Of a stretch of 64,000 nt of DNA, positions 20,355 to 31,324 are shown in pieces. Location of the stretch: the NCBI GenBank assembly GCA_965224745.1, contig CBDCZY010000001.1, forward strand, positions 62,001 to 126,000. The letters run 5' to 3'. The notes under the pieces are model-generated. The model ran no database searches. It worked only from the letters and a program-made list of their open reading frames with translations, and was not told the origin of the DNA. The DNA is from CBDCZY01 sp965224745. GTDB taxonomy: Bacteria > Pseudomonadota > Gammaproteobacteria > Methylococcales > Methylomonadaceae. Within the stretch, counting starts at the first letter, position 1. Each line of letters opens with the position of its first letter. Both the position numbers and the translations under genes were made by a program.

Positions 20355-21674
20355 ATGAACATTGACCAAACTGATTTTTCCAAACGTCGCCAGCATTTGA
20401 TGGCGGAAGTAGAGATAGGGAATATAGCCATTATTGGCAGCGCTCCGACTGCAACGCGGAACAGAGATATTGACTACCCATTTCGGCAAAATAGTGATTT
20501 TTACTATTTAACCGGATTCGGAGAACCTGATGCGCTTGCCGTTTTTATTCCGGGAAGGGAACAAGGAGAGTACATTTTGTTTTGTCGAGAATATGATGCT
20601 ACAAAAGCGCTTTGGGAAGGTGCGCACGCTGGATTAGATGGGGCGCGAAATGATTATTTGGCGGATGATGCGTTCCCTATTGAAGATCTTGATGATATTT
20701 TACCTGGTATGTTGGAGAATAAGGAAAAAGTATTTTATCCCATGGGTCGGGACAGCGAACTGGATCATCACTTACAGGAGTGGCTAAATCAACTAAGAAG
20801 TCAGTCCCGGTCAGGAATTAGTGCGCCGATGGAATTGATTTCGCTAGAGCATATGCTACATGAAATGCGCTTAATCAAAAGTGAATACGAAATTCGGAAG
20901 TTGCAGCAAGCTGCAGATGTGTCGGCCAAAGCACATGTCAGAGTTATGCAAGCCAGCAGGCCTAGCGTCTATGAATACCAAATCGAATCCGAATTCATCC
21001 ACGAATGCATGCAGCATGGGCTGAGGTCGGTCGCTTATCCTTCTATCGTCGCTGCAGGAGAAAATGCTTGTACGCTTCATTATACTGAGAACCGGGCTGA
21101 GTTGCTTGAAGGGCAGTTATTGCTGATTGATGCCGGTGCAGAATGTGATCATTACGCTGCCGATATTACAAGAACATTTCCTGTGTCGGGTCAATTTTCA
21201 GACGCGCAAAAATTGCTTTATCAGTTGGTGTTGGACGCTCAATTAGCTGCGATTGACAAGGTCAAGCCAGGAACCCATTGGATTCAACCGCACGAAATCG
21301 CTGTAGAAGTTCTGACGTGTGGGTTGGTTGCTCTGGGATTGTTGAAAGGTGAAGTGTCTGAACTGATTGAGTCAGAAGGTTACAAACAATTTTTTATGCA
21401 TAGGATTGGGCATTGGTTAGGTATGGATGTTCATGATGTGGGCGACTACAAAATCAATGGTGAATGGCGTTTGTTACAACCGGGAATGGTGCTGACAGTT
21501 GAGCCAGGTTTGTATATACCTCCAGATTGTGAAACGGTGGAACAGCGTTGGCGTGGTATAGGGATTAGAATCGAAGATGATGTAATAGTGACTGCAAGTG
21601 GTTGCGATGTTTTAACAAAGGCCGTACCGAAGAGCATAGAGGAGATAGAGGCGGTTATGCGGATGGATGTTTAG
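20355..21674 (+). CDS. pepP: Xaa-Pro aminopeptidase
   Basis: A 439-residue M24B metallopeptidase that removes N-terminal residues preceding proline. The N-terminal domain is followed by a pita-bread fold with the metal ligands in LIDAGAECDHYAADITRTFP (two Asp), MHRIGHWLG (His), TVEPGLY (Glu) and GIRIEDDV (Glu). The length matches E. coli PepP. It overlaps ubiH by eight bases. Confidence 0.95.
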   Translation: MNIDQTDFSKRRQHLMAEVEIGNIAIIGSAPTATRNRDIDYPFRQNSDFYYLTGFGEPDALAVFIPGREQGEYILFCREYDATKALWEGAHAGLDGARNDYLADDAFPIEDLDDILPGMLENKEKVFYPMGRDSELDHHLQEWLNQLRSQSRSGISAPMELISLEHMLHEMRLIKSEYEIRKLQQAADVSAKAHVRVMQASRPSVYEYQIESEFIHECMQHGLRSVAYPSIVAAGENACTLHYTENRAELLEGQLLLIDAGAECDHYAADITRTFPVSGQFSDAQKLLYQLVLDAQLAAIDKVKPGTHWIQPHEIAVEVLTCGLVALGLLKGEVSELIESEGYKQFFMHRIGHWLGMDVHDVGDYKINGEWRLLQPGMVLTVEPGLYIPPDCETVEQRWRGIGIRIEDDVIVTASGCDVLTKAVPKSIEEIEAVMRMDV

Positions 21675-22893
21675 TGTGAAATATGATTTTGACATAGTTA
21701 TTGTAGGTAGCGGCCTAGTAGGAGGGTGTCTTGCACTTGCACTGCAGGACAGTGGGTTGAAGATCGCTATCATCGATGAACAAACCTGGGAACAAAGAAA
21801 ACAATCTGCCAGTGGGCATAGAGCGTTAGCCCTGTCTTTGGGTTCCACTATGTTTTTGGAGGGTCTCGGCATTTGGTCTTTAGCTCAGGATTACGCGGTT
21901 GCTATCAAGGACATTCATGTTTCGAACCAAGGACATTTTGGTAAGACGCGAATTAGCTCGAGTAAAGAAGGCGTCGCGGCTTTAGGTTTTGTGATTACTG
22001 CGAGAGACCTGGAAAAGCATGTAGCTCATAGCCTCACCGAGTCCTCAGTTACAGAATTTGAAGCTTGCAGTCTTAAAGGTTTGATGAGCAGTAGTGAACA
22101 AATAAGTATTAGCGTTGCCGAAAAAAATAGAGACACCCACAATTTTTCTGCACGATTGTTAGTGGGTGCTGATGGTGGGCAATCAACTGTTAGGAAGCTG
22201 CTTGAAATTGATCAATACCAACAGAGGTATGAGCAGACGGCTATTGTTACTAAGGTCAAACCTGAACTATCACCCCATCACGTTGCCTATGAGCGGTTTA
22301 CTAATTCCGGTCCACTTGCATTCTTGCCCACTCTAAATGAGTGTTGTTCAGTGGTATGGACATGCACCACTGAGGAAGCAGAGGAACTTTTAAATGCTTC
22401 AGAAGAAAAGTTTTTAGCCGAGCTCCAGCGTTGCTTTGGTTACCGTTTGGGTTATATATCAATGGTTGCTCCCGTAAAGTCCTTTCCATTGAGCTTGATA
22501 AAAGCCCAGCAGATAACAAAAGGCAGAGCCGTTATTATTGGCAATGCAGTGCACCAGCTGCATCCTGTTGCGGGCCAAGGGCTTAACCTGGGTCTGAGAG
22601 ATGTTGCTGACCTTGTTCAACTGTTGATAGCGCAAGCAGCATCGGGTAACGATATTGGCGCTGGAAACTTACTGTCTGACTATGCTGAGAAGCGATATCG
22701 TGATCATCAACAAGTGATAAAGTTTACCGATGGCTTGGTGAAATTATTTTCCAACAGTAATCCCTGGCTGGCGTTATCCCGCAATACTGGTATGGTATTA
22801 CTGGATCATTTAAAACCTGCCAAAGGTATACTGGTTAAGCGCGCTATGGGGGTTTCTGTTGCCAAGAAGTTTGATAGTAGGAAGTCTTATTAA
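21667..22893 (+). CDS. ubiH: UbiH-like FAD-dependent ubiquinone-biosynthesis hydroxylase
   Basis: A 408-residue aromatic-ring hydroxylase. The FAD-binding motif is VIVGSGLVGGCLALAL at the N-terminus, LLVGADGGQST occurs mid-protein, and GNAVHQLHPVAGQGLNLGLRDV is the second FAD box. The pepP-ubiH arrangement and the sequence fit UbiH. UbiI and UbiF are close paralogues, and no neighbouring paralogue is present to help distinguish them. Confidence 0.85.
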   Translation: MFSVKYDFDIVIVGSGLVGGCLALALQDSGLKIAIIDEQTWEQRKQSASGHRALALSLGSTMFLEGLGIWSLAQDYAVAIKDIHVSNQGHFGKTRISSSKEGVAALGFVITARDLEKHVAHSLTESSVTEFEACSLKGLMSSSEQISISVAEKNRDTHNFSARLLVGADGGQSTVRKLLEIDQYQQRYEQTAIVTKVKPELSPHHVAYERFTNSGPLAFLPTLNECCSVVWTCTTEEAEELLNASEEKFLAELQRCFGYRLGYISMVAPVKSFPLSLIKAQQITKGRAVIIGNAVHQLHPVAGQGLNLGLRDVADLVQLLIAQAASGNDIGAGNLLSDYAEKRYRDHQQVIKFTDGLVKLFSNSNPWLALSRNTGMVLLDHLKPAKGILVKRAMGVSVAKKFDSRKSY

Positions 22894-23118
22894 CGCATCA
22901 AAGCAAATATTAATCAACATACTCGATAATTTTAGTACCGTTACTATCACGCTTAAGTTGGATTAATGTAAAGAAAATCAATGATTTTTTTTCCCTTATG
23001 CTGATGTTCTGGTATATTTCGCGTATAGTGCCTTCTTTTTATTATAGAATTGTACTAATATCAACTGTAAGTTAGATAATAACTAAAATCCTTAATTTCA
23101 AACTGATGGAGAGTTAGT

Positions 23119-23583
23119 ATGTCAATGACACTGTTCCTAATTACTGCTGTTTTTGTTGCGTATATCGTTTATGTTATGTATCAGGAAGATTCGACTTCTG
23201 GTCAACAAACTAAAGCGAAAGAACCCAGTAAACGATCTTCAACTGCGGCTACTTCTTCAACAGCGAGTACAAGATCCACAGCTTCATCTGCGCCAGCCAA
23301 GAAAGCTAATGTTGCGCCTAAACAGACTCCGAAAAAAACAGCAACCGCTACCTCAACTGGCAATAGTGAAGAAGTCAAAAGTTTAAAGAATCCAGCTACG
23401 GGTGAAGTAGCCACTGTACCAGCCAATTATCGATTTGCTAAACGTTGGATTAAAGAAGCCATTGTTGAGGAAGGTTTATTAGATCGAGTTTATAACAACA
23501 ACGACTTGAAGGTAAAAAGCAACGAAGATAAAGTCAAAAAAGCAATAGAACAGATCAAAAGCATAAAAAAATATCATCCTTGA
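23119..23583 (+). CDS. Membrane-anchored protein with Ser/Thr/Ala/Lys linker, unknown function
   Basis: A 154-residue protein not assigned to a family. It has one N-terminal transmembrane helix (residues 3-20) and a low-complexity linker rich in Ser, Thr, Ala and Lys (about 25-85). The folded-looking C-terminal domain (about 90-154) contains NYRFAKRWIKEAIVEEGLLD and a Lys-rich end. GGAG lies nine bases before the ATG. It appears monocistronic between ubiH and the convergent pilR. A cytoplasmic or periplasmic tethered binding domain is a guess. Confidence 0.75.
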   Translation: MSMTLFLITAVFVAYIVYVMYQEDSTSGQQTKAKEPSKRSSTAATSSTASTRSTASSAPAKKANVAPKQTPKKTATATSTGNSEEVKSLKNPATGEVATVPANYRFAKRWIKEAIVEEGLLDRVYNNNDLKVKSNEDKVKKAIEQIKSIKKYHP

Positions 23584-23728
23584 GATTCTGGTTTTTGAGG
23601 TGAATAAACGGTTTTAAAATTAGACTGTGAAAGATTAGAAGCCAAATGCTGATGGGTGATGAGGGTTCTTTAATAAATTGCTGGAAGAATTAATTCAACG
23701 ATAGAGTTTGGTTTGAGTTCTACACAAG

Positions 23729-25078
23729 CTATTGCTCATCGAGTCCTAATTTTTTTAATCGGTAGCGTAGTGATCTGAAGGTCATGCCCAGATCTTTAGC
23801 CGTAGCTGTTTTGTTCCATCTGTTTTTTTCAAGAGCCTGAACAATTGCTTTTTTTTCTATTTCCTCAAGGTAGCTTTCCAGGGTTTCTTCTTTCGGGAGA
23901 AGTGCATTGACTTGAGTATTCTGTGCCGGTGTATCGTGCAATCGCAACGTTAAATCGTCTGCTTTAATAGTATTGTCTTCAGAGAAAGCTAAAGCGCGTT
24001 CGACAATATTTTCCAGTTCTCTGACATTGCCGGGGAAGTGATACTGAATTAACTGCTGTAATGCTTCTTCGTTCAGTATTGGCTTTGTTACGCCTGCCGC
24101 GTTAGCGTGATTCGTTAGGAAGTGATCGACCAACTCGGCTATATCTTCGACCCTTTCCCTAAGTGGAGGAACCGTAAGCTCAATCACGTTAATACGGTAG
24201 AATAAATCTTGGCGAAACTGACCTTCCTGCACCATTTTTTCCAGGTCTTTGTGGGTTGCACTTAAAATTCTTACATCCACAGCTATTTCTTGTTGTTCGC
24301 CGATAGGGCGGATTTTTTTCTCTTGAATAGCTCGTAACAACTTGACTTGAAGAACAGTTGGAAGATCTGCTACTTCATCCAAAAATAAGGTTCCTCCGTG
24401 AGCAGCTTGAAAAAGCCCTTGTTTATCTGAAGAAGCGCCAGTAAAACTCCCTTTCTTATGGCCAAAGAATTCGCTTTCCATTAATTCGATAGGAATAGCT
24501 CCGCAGTTGATTGCAACGAAAGATTGATTCGAGCGCGGGCTTTTTTGATGGATTAAGCGTGCTACTAGTTCTTTGCCGGAGCCCGATTCGCCGCTAATAT
24601 AGACAGATGCTTGGGTTCTCGCTAGCTTGGCAATCATTGATCGAATACGTTGCATTGCCTCCGAATTACCCAGTAGCGTGTTTCTAGATCGTCTGTCGGT
24701 ATCAGACAAAGACTTTAATTTAAGTGCGCTGCTAATTAACTGCCTCAGCGATTCCAGGTCAACCGGTTTTGAAACAAAATCAAATGCACCGATTTTCATA
24801 GCCTTGATAGCAATGTCCATGCTGCCATGAGCACTTATGATTGCTACTGGTAACGAGTCATATCCCTCTCTGATGTGTTTAACCAATTCCAAGCCATCTG
24901 TATCGGGTAATCTCATATCGGTCAGGCAAAGGTCAAAATCATGTTGTTGCAGTTGCGCTTTTGCTTCTTCAACGTTAGTCGCTGTTCGAGTATCGATATT
25001 CATTCGAGCAAGCGTAATTTCTAATAATTCTCGGATATCTGCTTCATCATCAACAACAAGAGTGAGAGGTTTTTTCAT
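23729..25078 (-). CDS. pilR: Sigma54-dependent response regulator PilR
   Basis: A 449-residue NtrC-type regulator: receiver domain (residues 1-120, phospho-acceptor Asp in LCLTDMRLPDTDG), AAA+ domain with Walker A GESGSGKE and the sigma54-contacting loop GSFTGA, and a C-terminal Fis-type helix-turn-helix. It overlaps the upstream sensor gene by four bases. In pseudomonads and relatives, PilS-PilR controls pilA through sigma54. No pilA is in this window. Confidence 0.88.
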   Translation of the reverse strand: MKKPLTLVVDDEADIRELLEITLARMNIDTRTATNVEEAKAQLQQHDFDLCLTDMRLPDTDGLELVKHIREGYDSLPVAIISAHGSMDIAIKAMKIGAFDFVSKPVDLESLRQLISSALKLKSLSDTDRRSRNTLLGNSEAMQRIRSMIAKLARTQASVYISGESGSGKELVARLIHQKSPRSNQSFVAINCGAIPIELMESEFFGHKKGSFTGASSDKQGLFQAAHGGTLFLDEVADLPTVLQVKLLRAIQEKKIRPIGEQQEIAVDVRILSATHKDLEKMVQEGQFRQDLFYRINVIELTVPPLRERVEDIAELVDHFLTNHANAAGVTKPILNEEALQQLIQYHFPGNVRELENIVERALAFSEDNTIKADDLTLRLHDTPAQNTQVNALLPKEETLESYLEEIEKKAIVQALEKNRWNKTATAKDLGMTFRSLRYRLKKLGLDEQ

Positions 25079-26700
25079 AATTCCACCACCGTATTATTTG
25101 CTTCCTGAAAGTACAGCCGAAAGCGACTGTGGTCTTGTTCATCGGGTAGATAAATTAAGTTAGCTTGGTTTAGCTCCGCCAATTCTTTAGAAATGTAAAG
25201 GCCAAGACCTGTGCCAGAGGCTGAGGTCGTAAAAAAAGGTTCAAAAAGCTGGGCGACATGTTCTGGAGCAATACCTTTGCCATTGTCTATTACATCAAGA
25301 TAAGGCAATTTCTGTGTAGTTTTATAATGTAGCACCAACTTAATCACAGGTGATTTTGATTCTGCATATTTCAAGGCGTTAGTCACCAAGTTATCTAAAA
25401 TTTGTTTTAGGTGGGCTGGAGTCATAAGCACAATCACTTCTTTGCTATCACTTTCCAAACTGAAATATTCACTGCGCACATCATAGTCTTTAATGAATTT
25501 GTGTAAATAGTCTTGCAACCACTCACTAAGGTTTATCTGCTCACGTTTGGAAATATTTCGCCGGGAAAGTTGCAGAATATCCTCGATAATCTGATTGACT
25601 CTACCAGTATGAGTCAGAATGATTTCTATCAGGCGTTGATCTTGTAGTTCCAATGCTGGATTTTCATTAAGTAATTGACTGGCATGGCTAATGGCACCAA
25701 TAGGGTTTCTTATCTCATGAGCGATGCTGGCGGTAAGGCGCCCTAAAGAAGCCAATTTGCCTTGTTGGAGACGTTGGTTGTAAAGAGCGCTGTCTTCAAG
25801 AATGTACATGAAAAAAGTTTCCTGCGATGTACTCAGCTGAGTCAGCCGCGTCTGAAAATGGTTATTTGATATTCTATCCGTCATTGTCATGGCAGCAAAA
25901 GGGTCAATTAACCAGCTTGCAAATGTATCAGACCATGATTTGGCAATGTTACTCAAGGTTGCTGGCGTATGGTCTAGATGCAGCAAATTTTTGGCTGCTT
26001 CATTCACTGCGATGATGTGTTGCAACCGATCGAAAATAATGATGCCTGACGGCAAATGTTGAACGATGTATTGGTTGAGTTCTTCGAGCTTAATAACTGT
26101 TTGATGGGTTTGCTCTGCCCTTCTAGCAAGAATGTAAGATAATATTGCAATAGCAAAATAACACGCGCCTAAAAGGCCTGCATAAGTAAAAGCCGTAGCT
26201 TCAAAACCTTTGGTCTGAAATGCATAAAACTGTTCGGCGATGATGGCTAGACTGGCCAGGGCGGAAAACAACAACGCACATTGTCCACCAATCATCAAGC
26301 CACCGGCTGCAACAGAAATAATCAGCAGTAAGCCAAGGCCGCTTAAGATACCACCACTAGCATGCATGCATAGCACCAGAATAACGATATCGGTAAACAA
26401 AAGCATCTGAGCTTGGATAGCATACGAAGGTTTCTGGTAGAACCAACTAATGCATGACAGTAGGGAAATGCCCAGAAAAATTAAACTACACCACCGAAAG
26501 AGCTTTGGGTTACTCTCCCCAAGTAGTGTTGGAAAAGGTTGGTTAACTGCGATCCATGTAAATAATGAGGCAATAACAATGTGATAGAGAACAAAAATCT
26601 TCAAGCTTAACCAAGCCTGGTCCTTGGAAATTCCATAACCTTTGGAGATAGGGCAAGGATAAATCCTGTCCTCATTTCGTCCTGAAATTGTTTTGATCAT
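25075..26700 (-). CDS. pilS: PilS-like membrane sensor histidine kinase
   Basis: A 541-residue kinase. About six hydrophobic helices lie in the N-terminal 190 residues, then a PAS-like segment, a HisKA box (LTASIAHEIRNPIGAISHA), and a HATPase domain with DNGKGIAPEH and GTGLGLYIS. The six-helix sensor and pairing with an NtrC-type partner fit PilS. An alternative is another NtrC-type kinase, such as an AtoS-like one. Confidence 0.85.
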   Translation of the reverse strand: MIKTISGRNEDRIYPCPISKGYGISKDQAWLSLKIFVLYHIVIASLFTWIAVNQPFPTLLGESNPKLFRWCSLIFLGISLLSCISWFYQKPSYAIQAQMLLFTDIVILVLCMHASGGILSGLGLLLIISVAAGGLMIGGQCALLFSALASLAIIAEQFYAFQTKGFEATAFTYAGLLGACYFAIAILSYILARRAEQTHQTVIKLEELNQYIVQHLPSGIIIFDRLQHIIAVNEAAKNLLHLDHTPATLSNIAKSWSDTFASWLIDPFAAMTMTDRISNNHFQTRLTQLSTSQETFFMYILEDSALYNQRLQQGKLASLGRLTASIAHEIRNPIGAISHASQLLNENPALELQDQRLIEIILTHTGRVNQIIEDILQLSRRNISKREQINLSEWLQDYLHKFIKDYDVRSEYFSLESDSKEVIVLMTPAHLKQILDNLVTNALKYAESKSPVIKLVLHYKTTQKLPYLDVIDNGKGIAPEHVAQLFEPFFTTSASGTGLGLYISKELAELNQANLIYLPDEQDHSRFRLYFQEANNTVVEL

Positions 26701-26864
26701 AATCTAAAAGTATATGCTATCCATACTATTTTCGTAGCGTGTTATGATCGAATTAGACTGACTCAGTGTAAAACTTCTTCTCTAGTATTAAAATAATAAT
26801 TTTAGTCACTCTGAAACATTTAAATTTATAGCCTTGAATTACATATTTTGCAGCAAACAAGCTA

Positions 26865-28409
26865 ATGCCATTCATCATTAATTTCCTGGAACAATATTTA
26901 GATTTTATGTTTGTAGGTTTTGCTAGTTTGATGATCGGATTAATCATCATGAAGATACTCTACCACGGACATCGGCCAGCGCTATGTGATCTCAATTCAC
27001 AACAACAGCTTAATGATATCCAGATCTTACAAGTAAAGCTGAAGGAGCAAGAGCAGGAAAATTATCGGCTGGAAACGAAGCTGGCTGTTACAGAAGAACG
27101 TGCCAAGCGGATACCAGAAATACAAAACGATCAATTCCTGGCAGAAAAGCAAGCGACGCAGCTGAGAGAAGAGATGACTCTTGCATTATCCGAACAAGCC
27201 AGATTAAAGCAACATGTAGAACAAATTCCTCAGCTTCAGCATCAGCTGGCAGCAAGAGAGACTGACCTAAAAGAGTTCCAGGCTCAATTGACCGCACTTC
27301 AATCAGAAAATACAGAATTACAAACAAGGATGACCGAAGAGCGTAAACGTAGCGAAGAAAAACAACAGTTGCTACAGGAAACAGAAACTAAACTGAAAAT
27401 ACAATTCGAGAACCTCGCTAATCGAATACTGGACGATAAAGGCCGTAAATTTGCGGAACAAAACAAAACGAGTTTAGATAATATCGTTAATCCATTAAAG
27501 GAACAATTAGGAGAATTCAAAAGACGTATAGAAGATGTTTACGTTAATGACACTAAAGATCGTGTCTCACTACGCGAAGAAATTCTGAGTTTGAAACGCC
27601 AAACGATACAAATGAATCAAGATGCTTTGAATTTAACTAAAGCACTTAAAGGCGATCAGAAGGTTCAAGGGAATTGGGGTGAATTGGTGTTGGAACGTGT
27701 GCTCGAACAATCCGGGTTACGGAAAGGCACTGAATATTTTCCACAAGGTGCCTACAGAAATGAGGCTAATCAATTGTTAAAGCCTGATGTCATCGTGCGT
27801 TTACCAGAAGGCAAAGACGTTGTGATCGATTCTAAAGTGTCTTTGATTGCGCATGAGCGCTATTGTAACGAAGAGGAAGAAAGTGAAAAATCCAAATTAC
27901 TGCGGACACATATTGATTCGGTAAGGACACATATTAAAACCTTAAGCGAAAAAGACTACAGTAGCCTTGAGGGACTCAGGTCGCTTGATTTTGTATTGAT
28001 GTTTATGCCTATAGAAGCAGCATTTATGACTGCTTTTCAAACCGATGAAAAACTATTCAGTGATGCCTTCGAACATAAAATCATCGTTGTTACGCCTACA
28101 ACACTGCTCGCCACCATGAGAACAATTGAAAACATTTGGCGTTATGAACGGCAAAATGAAAATGCCAAACTGATAGCCGACAAAGCTGGAACCTTATACG
28201 ACAAACTACGCGGAGTTGTTGAAGAATTTGATAAATTAGGCAAACAACTAGCCACTGTCAATACAACTTACGAAGGAGTGTTTAACCGACTAACTCAAGG
28301 TCAAGGCAACTTAATTCGTCAAGCCAGTGATTTTGTAGAATTAGGCGTAAAAGTTAAAAAGACGCTGCCTAAGAATATCTTGGAGAAAGCTAATATTAAA
28401 TCCAGATAA
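26865..28409 (+). CDS. rmuC: RmuC-family DNA recombination protein
   Basis: A 514-residue protein with an N-terminal transmembrane helix (about residues 15-30), a long coiled coil (50-190), and the conserved RmuC domain. That domain includes QGNWGELVLERVLEQSGLRKG, PDVIVRLPEGKDVVIDSKVSL and FMPIEAAF. RmuC limits inversion of short inverted repeats in E. coli. The fold is nuclease-like. The gene is divergent from pilS. Confidence 0.93.
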   Translation: MPFIINFLEQYLDFMFVGFASLMIGLIIMKILYHGHRPALCDLNSQQQLNDIQILQVKLKEQEQENYRLETKLAVTEERAKRIPEIQNDQFLAEKQATQLREEMTLALSEQARLKQHVEQIPQLQHQLAARETDLKEFQAQLTALQSENTELQTRMTEERKRSEEKQQLLQETETKLKIQFENLANRILDDKGRKFAEQNKTSLDNIVNPLKEQLGEFKRRIEDVYVNDTKDRVSLREEILSLKRQTIQMNQDALNLTKALKGDQKVQGNWGELVLERVLEQSGLRKGTEYFPQGAYRNEANQLLKPDVIVRLPEGKDVVIDSKVSLIAHERYCNEEEESEKSKLLRTHIDSVRTHIKTLSEKDYSSLEGLRSLDFVLMFMPIEAAFMTAFQTDEKLFSDAFEHKIIVVTPTTLLATMRTIENIWRYERQNENAKLIADKAGTLYDKLRGVVEEFDKLGKQLATVNTTYEGVFNRLTQGQGNLIRQASDFVELGVKVKKTLPKNILEKANIKSR

Positions 28410-28452
28410 AGGAATATCTTTTGGCGTATAAAAATTAAGCAGGTCAATACAA

Positions 28453-31311
28453 CTAAGCAGGTGTTACGTGCTGGCGCAGGATCTCTAAAACATGGGGTAA
28501 ATCGTTTCTTATAGTACTAATTAGGGTTTCGACACCTTGAGTATGACCTTCCCTGGTGATGGCTTCAATGGAGGCGGCGCAATTTGCTATCGTTTGTGCC
28601 CCGAGATTAGCGCAGCCTGATTTGAAACTATGGGCGATATTGGTTAATGCGACACTGTCTTGATTCATGAATGCCCTTTCGAGGGCGTCAATGTCCTTAG
28701 GCGCCGAGGTCAGAAAAAGATTAATTGCTTTAGTGAGCAAGCTCTCGCCAGTTGCTGTGGTTAAGTGGCGTAGAATATCAAGCGCTTCGACATTTAGAAA
28801 ATCACAATTAGGTTGAATGCTGTGTCCTGTCGTCGAGGATGGGGGCTTAGCGGTTGTCTCCCTTTTATCAATCAACCATTCTGCTAACGCTTCTTGTAAT
28901 TGTTTGGTGCTGAACGGTTTGCTGATATAGCCGTCCATACCTGCATCAAGGCACTGATCCACTATCCCTTTTTGGACATCTGCTGTCAGCGCAATGATAG
29001 GCACTCGACTTTTAGTGCCTTGAAACTTTTCTCGCTGGCGTATTTGGGTTGACGCCTGGAATCCATCCATTATAGGCATATGGCAATCCATGAGTATGAT
29101 ATCGTAGTGCTTCTCGGTTGATGCAATGACGGCTTCCTGGCCATTATTAACCACGTCCGCCTGACAACCAATAGCTTCCAGGATGCCAATCCCAACCTCT
29201 TGGTTGACTGGATTATCTTCTGCCAATAGTATATGTCCGATTAGGCCAGATGGTTCGTTATCGGATTGTTTAGAATTTTGCTGGGTTTCAAGTAATGATC
29301 CCATGAGTTCCAGTAAGCAATCTAATAGCTTTTTTTGGATGATGGGTTTATTCAGAAAATAACTAATACCATACTGTTCTTCTTGGCCGTGCTCAAAAGT
29401 GACATTGTCCGAACTTAACATAATCAGCGGTGGTGCTTGTATTAATGGATCATCCTGTAATACTTTTGCTAACGTCAAACCATCCATTTCTGGCATATAC
29501 CAATCCAGGAGTACTACCTGGTATTGATTATCTTGTGCTTTTGCATTCCTTAATTGATGGATTGCATGGGCGGCGCTGTCGACGCAATCACAATTTGCAC
29601 CCCAATAGTTGAGCTGCTCGGATAAGATTTCGCGATTCGTGTCGTTATCATCAACGACCAGGATATTTGCACCATGTAAAGCACTAATATCAGCTTTGTT
29701 GAGCGTCAGTTGTGCACTTTTCTCAATAGCAAGATTAAAATAAAAGCATGATCCTTGACCGAGAGTACTGGTTAGTTTAAGTTTACCCCCCATCATTGTT
29801 ACCAGCTGCTTGGATATACTTAGGCCCAGTCCGGTACCTCCATGCAGGCGGGTAATAGATCCATCGGCTTGGGTAAAACTATCAAAGATCAAGGCTTGTT
29901 GCTCTGGGGCGATACCTGAACCGGTATCGATAACTTCAACGAGCATATTCAAGTGAGTATTCGGGGTTTGTTGTTCAAGCCAACTGACTTTTAATTGGAT
30001 TTCGCCTTGCTTGGTAAACTTAATAGCGTTACCTATTAGATTAACCAAAACTTGTCTCAAGCGTTCCGCATCTCCGCGTACGATACCACTTAAGTCCACT
30101 GGAAGGTTTAGCACCAATTCCAGACTTTTAGAGTGTGCCTGACTTGCCAGTAATTCAGCGGTATCTTCGAATAGTGCACGCAGATCAAAATCATTCATAA
30201 TCAGCTGAAATTTACCTGATTCGATTTTTGAGAAATCCAGAATATTATTAATAATACCCAATAATGATTCAGCTGAACGATAGGCAGTGTCTGCCAATCT
30301 TTTTTGGTGAGTATTCAATTCGGTATTTAAAAGCAGCTCATTCATACCCAGAACACCATTCATTGGTGTGCGTATTTCATGACTCATGGTTGCTAGAAAT
30401 TCGCTTTTTGCTTTACTGGCTGCTGCGGCCTTTTCGGCCAAATGAAAGGCTTCATCAGTTTTGTTTTGCAGATCTTGAGTACGTTGAGTGACCTGTTCTT
30501 CTAGGGTAGCCTGTTGTTTTGATACTTCCTCCTGATAGCGTGCCAATTTCTGTGACATGCTATTAAAAGCAAGGGTGAGCTCGGCTACCTCATCTTTTGA
30601 TGACGGAACCAGTTCTTTGCCAAATTCGCCTTCAGCAATGGCATGCGTCGCTTCTACCAGCTCGTTTATGGGATGGGTAATTCGCTTGGTTTCCCAAAAT
30701 GTTAAGAAGATACCGATGGTGATAATAACTGGAACAATAAGTAAGGCCTGCAACATAAATTTCTTAGAGTTCTCATAAATCCTATCTTGATTAATCCCAA
30801 GTTGCAGGTAACCGATGACTTCACGATTAGTCGATAGGTCGTCGGTGGTTAAGTCAACATCAAAATCGTTTATATCGCCTTCACCAATGGAAAAAACAGG
30901 GGTTATAATGTTAATGAATGATTTGTTGTTGGTTGGATCCAGATATTGGCTGGTGGTAACTTCCGTTATGGTAGGTGTGTTGTTCTGCTTAGACAGGGCT
31001 GGTAGTGTTGACAAACTTAGATAGTTAATCCGAGTCAGTCGTTTTTTTTCTTTATTATAAATTTCTAGATAAGCAATGTCAGGGTTTTCAGTTAATCCAG
31101 GTAATCCTTGCTTTATGATTTCCTGGTTTTCTGTATAGACTCCATATTCGATTTGTTTAGCCAGCATCACAGCTGTTTCTTCACCATGTTGGGTAAAGGT
31201 ATTGAAAGCATTTATTTGATGTTGCCAAATGATATAACCACCGGTCGCTGCGGCCGTTAACATGATCAAAAAAATCGTCAATAAATTCAGCTTGGAAGCG
31301 ATCGATTTCAT
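28453..31311 (-). CDS. Hybrid histidine kinase, HAMP-HisKA-HATPase-REC-REC-HPt
   Basis: A 952-residue inner-membrane kinase. A transmembrane helix at about 10-30 and another at about 185-205 frame a periplasmic sensor. HAMP, coiled coil and HisKA follow ([13 protein letters not shown], His311), then HATPase, two receivers (phospho-Asp in [13 protein letters not shown] and [13 protein letters not shown]), and a C-terminal HPt domain ([13 protein letters not shown]). The layout is BarA-like, but the periplasmic part is unrecognised. It is the last gene of an operon behind an ABC-type binding protein (13-bp gap) and a TonB-dependent receptor, so the binding protein may feed its sensor domain. 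No cognate regulator lies next to it. Confidence 0.9.
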   Translation of the reverse strand: MKSIASKLNLLTIFLIMLTAAATGGYIIWQHQINAFNTFTQHGEETAVMLAKQIEYGVYTENQEIIKQGLPGLTENPDIAYLEIYNKEKKRLTRINYLSLSTLPALSKQNNTPTITEVTTSQYLDPTNNKSFINIITPVFSIGEGDINDFDVDLTTDDLSTNREVIGYLQLGINQDRIYENSKKFMLQALLIVPVIITIGIFLTFWETKRITHPINELVEATHAIAEGEFGKELVPSSKDEVAELTLAFNSMSQKLARYQEEVSKQQATLEEQVTQRTQDLQNKTDEAFHLAEKAAAASKAKSEFLATMSHEIRTPMNGVLGMNELLLNTELNTHQKRLADTAYRSAESLLGIINNILDFSKIESGKFQLIMNDFDLRALFEDTAELLASQAHSKSLELVLNLPVDLSGIVRGDAERLRQVLVNLIGNAIKFTKQGEIQLKVSWLEQQTPNTHLNMLVEVIDTGSGIAPEQQALIFDSFTQADGSITRLHGGTGLGLSISKQLVTMMGGKLKLTSTLGQGSCFYFNLAIEKSAQLTLNKADISALHGANILVVDDNDTNREILSEQLNYWGANCDCVDSAAHAIHQLRNAKAQDNQYQVVLLDWYMPEMDGLTLAKVLQDDPLIQAPPLIMLSSDNVTFEHGQEEQYGISYFLNKPIIQKKLLDCLLELMGSLLETQQNSKQSDNEPSGLIGHILLAEDNPVNQEVGIGILEAIGCQADVVNNGQEAVIASTEKHYDIILMDCHMPIMDGFQASTQIRQREKFQGTKSRVPIIALTADVQKGIVDQCLDAGMDGYISKPFSTKQLQEALAEWLIDKRETTAKPPSSTTGHSIQPNCDFLNVEALDILRHLTTATGESLLTKAINLFLTSAPKDIDALERAFMNQDSVALTNIAHSFKSGCANLGAQTIANCAASIEAITREGHTQGVETLISTIRNDLPHVLEILRQHVTPA

Positions 31312-31324
31312 GTATAAAATGTCC

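Noticed and set aside
22894..23118. Intrinsic terminator after ubiH
   Set aside because: The AAAATC/GATTTT hairpin followed by T is short and weak. I do not list it as a terminator.
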